Shown: piece by piece, positions 62,319-64,000 of the stretch
How positions within the stretch are numbered: the stretch's first letter is position 1
Layout: each line of letters opens with the position of its first letter
From: Leptospira_A soteropolitanensis
GTDB taxonomy: Bacteria > Spirochaetota > Leptospiria > Leptospirales > Leptospiraceae
Reading direction: 5' to 3' (one strand)
Length of the DNA: 64,000 nucleotides
NCBI RefSeq assembly: GCF_026151335.1
Contig: NZ_JAMQPP010000006.1
Notes under the pieces: model-generated
The model's database searches: none
What the model saw: the letters and a program-made list of their open reading frames with translations, nothing else
Told to the model about the DNA's origin: nothing
Made by a program: the position numbers and the translations under genes

Positions 62319-63799
62319 TTGATAAATTTCTCTAAGATTTTTTTAAAACGTTCTTCGGCTTCGAGACTTGCTTGCCAGGCCTCTTTCAGATCCTTCATTG
62401 CTTCTTCAACCGCGGGTAAACTGTCCTCTATGATTTTTTCGACATAGAGAGGGATATTGAGATTGAATTCATTCTCCTTTAACTCTTCAAAACTGACAAC
62501 TTTCACATAATTATCTACGTCTTTAAAAGCTTTATACCAGGCGAAGAGTTGGTCCACATGTGTGGGATCTAAAAAGTTTTGCGCACGACCCACTCGCACT
62601 TGGTCAGAACCATCGATAAATAGAACTTTATTCTTTTTTGATTTTTCTTTTTTTCTCTTAAAAACTAAAACGCAGGCGGCAAGCTGTGTTCCATAAAAGA
62701 TATTGGGACCCAGTCCAATCACAGCCTCAAGCAAATCTTGTTCTAATAGTGCTTGTCTAATTTTTCCTTCTGCACCTTTCCGAAATAAGGCTCCATGGGG
62801 CAAAACAACCGTCATACGACCATTTTGGTTCATTGATTTGACCATATGTTGGACCCATGCCATATCCCCGTTGCTTTGCGGAGGCACTCCTGCAATATTG
62901 CGACCGAAGGGATCATTGGCCCAGTTTTCGGAACCCCAATCGCTTAATGAAAACGGTGGATTGGCAATCACACAATCAAAGGTTTTCAAACCATCCGCTT
63001 CAAAAAAGGCGGGACTGCGCAAAGTATCACCACGCAAAATTTGAAAATCTTCGATCCCATGCAAAAACATATTCATCCTTGCGATGGCACTGGATGTTAA
63101 GTTTTTCTCCTGACCAAATAATTTAAGAGTTCTGTAGTCTTCTTTATTGTGTTTGAGATGGTCCACACATTCCAGTAACATGCCACCTGTCCCGCATGCG
63201 GGATCATAGATACTTTCTCCTTCGTGAGGGTCCAAGATCAGTCCCAGAAGATGCACTACCGAACGCGGTGTATAAAATTCTCCGGCCTTTTTATTGGTTA
63301 GATCAGCGAAATGTTTGATTAAATATTCGTATGCCTCACCTAACATATCTGGATTCACATTTTCCCGACCAAGGGAATACATAGAAAAGTGTTCTATTAG
63401 ATTGATGAGTAGTTTATCGGTAAGTTTATTTTTATTGCTCCACTGAGCATCACCGAATATTCCATACAAATATTCCTGATTTGCTTTTTCGATACCTCGA
63501 AGTGCTTTCTCAATGGCTAAACCGACATTTGTTGTTTTCTCACGTATATTCTTCCAATGACATCCATCTGGAATCTCAAATCGATGCATTTCTGGCAACA
63601 AAGCATACGCCTGATCGCCGCCAGACTCTTCTAATGCAATACGATACTCTTCATCATAAACATCTGAAATACGTTTAAAAAATAATAATGGGAAAATATA
63701 GACTTTGAAATCAGAAGCATCAACGGGACCTTTTAAAATCCAAGCCGCTTTTGATAAATACTGCTCCAGTTGCGATAAGGTAACTTTTTTATCTTCCAT
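62315..63799 (-). CDS. hsdM: Type I DNA methyltransferase subunit M (first of two)
   Basis: The 494-residue protein is a paralogue of the next hsdM: LEQYLSKAAWILKGPVDASD...YIFPLLFFKRISDVYDEE, SAM motif I DPACGTGG (residues 199-206) and catalytic NPPF (280-283). NPPF in place of NPPY is a common active variant. The first gene of the operon, it starts at ATG 63799 with a weak ribosome-binding site. Having two HsdM genes with one HsdS and one HsdR is unusual. It could be a second active methylase or an HsdM heterodimer partner. Confidence 0.93.
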   Translation of the reverse strand: MEDKKVTLSQLEQYLSKAAWILKGPVDASDFKVYIFPLLFFKRISDVYDEEYRIALEESGGDQAYALLPEMHRFEIPDGCHWKNIREKTTNVGLAIEKALRGIEKANQEYLYGIFGDAQWSNKNKLTDKLLINLIEHFSMYSLGRENVNPDMLGEAYEYLIKHFADLTNKKAGEFYTPRSVVHLLGLILDPHEGESIYDPACGTGGMLLECVDHLKHNKEDYRTLKLFGQEKNLTSSAIARMNMFLHGIEDFQILRGDTLRSPAFFEADGLKTFDCVIANPPFSLSDWGSENWANDPFGRNIAGVPPQSNGDMAWVQHMVKSMNQNGRMTVVLPHGALFRKGAEGKIRQALLEQDLLEAVIGLGPNIFYGTQLAACVLVFKRKKEKSKKNKVLFIDGSDQVRVGRAQNFLDPTHVDQLFAWYKAFKDVDNYVKVVSFEELKENEFNLNIPLYVEKIIEDSLPAVEEAMKDLKEAWQASLEAEERFKKILEKFIK

Positions 63800-63890
63800 T
63801 TAGCGTCTGTTTATTCCTACATACACATTTCCATTCGCTTCAAAGATAGCGTCAACCATTGGCAAAAAAATACTCCAATTGTTAGAATTC

Positions 63891-63904
63891 ATAATTCGAA
63901 TTAT
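63891..63904. promoter_or_regulatory. Palindrome upstream of the restriction operon
   Basis: ATAATTCGAATTAT is a perfect 14-bp palindrome about 92 bp before the first hsdM. It may be an operator for the operon; no regulator is encoded nearby. Confidence 0.4.
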
Positions 63905-63931
63905 CTAATATGGGTAGGACAAATTTACCCC

Positions 63932-64000
63932 CAAACATAAAAAAAGCCTCACATCTTTCGACGTAAGGCTCTTCCCAACATTTGTATACGACATGTAAAT
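63932..64000. repeat. Direct repeat, copy 2 (23S downstream region, cut by window end)
   Basis: Matches 55395-55463 almost base for base and runs to the window edge. In copy 1 the 23S 3' end follows 57 bp further on, so a 23S rRNA 3' end is expected at about 64055 beyond the window. Confidence 0.9.
63945..63970 (-). terminator. Rho-independent terminator, copy 2
   Basis: Identical stem-loop to 55408-55433 with its T run toward lower coordinates, so it serves a minus-strand transcript entering from beyond the window, presumably 23S rRNA. Confidence 0.85.

Overview
The window looks like a chromosomal segment from a Leptospira, most likely a saprophytic or environmental one. This is a genus-level inference. 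It rests on low GC with A/T-rich intergenic DNA, many lipoproteins with a short lipobox, a multi-spanning protein like the genus-restricted LA_3751/LA_3752 putative glycosyltransferases, flagellin-like proteins that share the FlaB core signature, and 23S rRNA sequence followed directly by a terminator with no 5S gene beside it.

Layout. 1-4.6 kb is a copper module: a CueR-type regulator (+) diverges from a periplasmic His-rich protein, a CopZ-like chaperone and a CopA ATPase (-), followed by an AraC-type regulator and an ankyrin protein cut by the window edge. 4.6-12.8 kb holds an SGNH-like protein, a putative glycosyltransferase, a zinc-ribbon membrane protein, a STAS protein, a lipoprotein and a two-gene sensory unit (PAS/PAS kinase plus receiver-ATPase protein). 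12.9-21.7 kb holds a large P-type ATPase with an N-terminal PTS EIIA-like domain, an SDR enzyme, a neutral ceramidase, a DUF3817 protein and an LpxR-like lipid A deacylase. 21.8-26 kb is a transporter, GH2 glycosidase and alpha/beta-hydrolase operon. 26-33 kb has an AraC regulator split by an in-frame TAG, a DJ-1/PfpI protein, a chemotaxis receptor and a three-gene cluster of a lipoprotein plus two divergent flagellin-like proteins. 33-43 kb carries housekeeping and stress genes (CoA-binding, DoxX, HAD, M14 peptidase, Tag, Rnk), a kinase with a detached copy of its own sensor domain, and a MarR regulator with two matching long palindromes. 43-49 kb is a glycosyltransferase and three lipoproteins, one with Ig-like repeats. 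49-53.3 kb holds a decayed thiolase with a MarR regulator, a DUF2306 membrane protein and a sulfide:quinone reductase-like flavoprotein.

The last 11 kb is accessory. An IS3-family element (about 53.9-55.2 kb) precedes a truncated 3' end of 23S rRNA that carries an 80-bp GC-rich insertion. A type I restriction-modification operon follows with two tandem hsdM genes, hsdS, hsdR and a translationally coupled DUF2971 gene. The terminator region downstream of the 23S fragment is repeated almost exactly at the end of the window, so the restriction island appears to be flanked by direct copies of the 23S 3' region. A GC-rich hairpin repeat sits directly behind the stop codons of two unrelated genes (42.6 and 55.9 kb).

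The best candidates for something undescribed are the flagellin-like pair, the EIIA-P-type ATPase fusion, the restriction island built at a 23S 3' end with paired HsdM and DUF2971, and the stop-codon-abutting repeat. All assignments were made by reading the translations and sequence; no database search was run.
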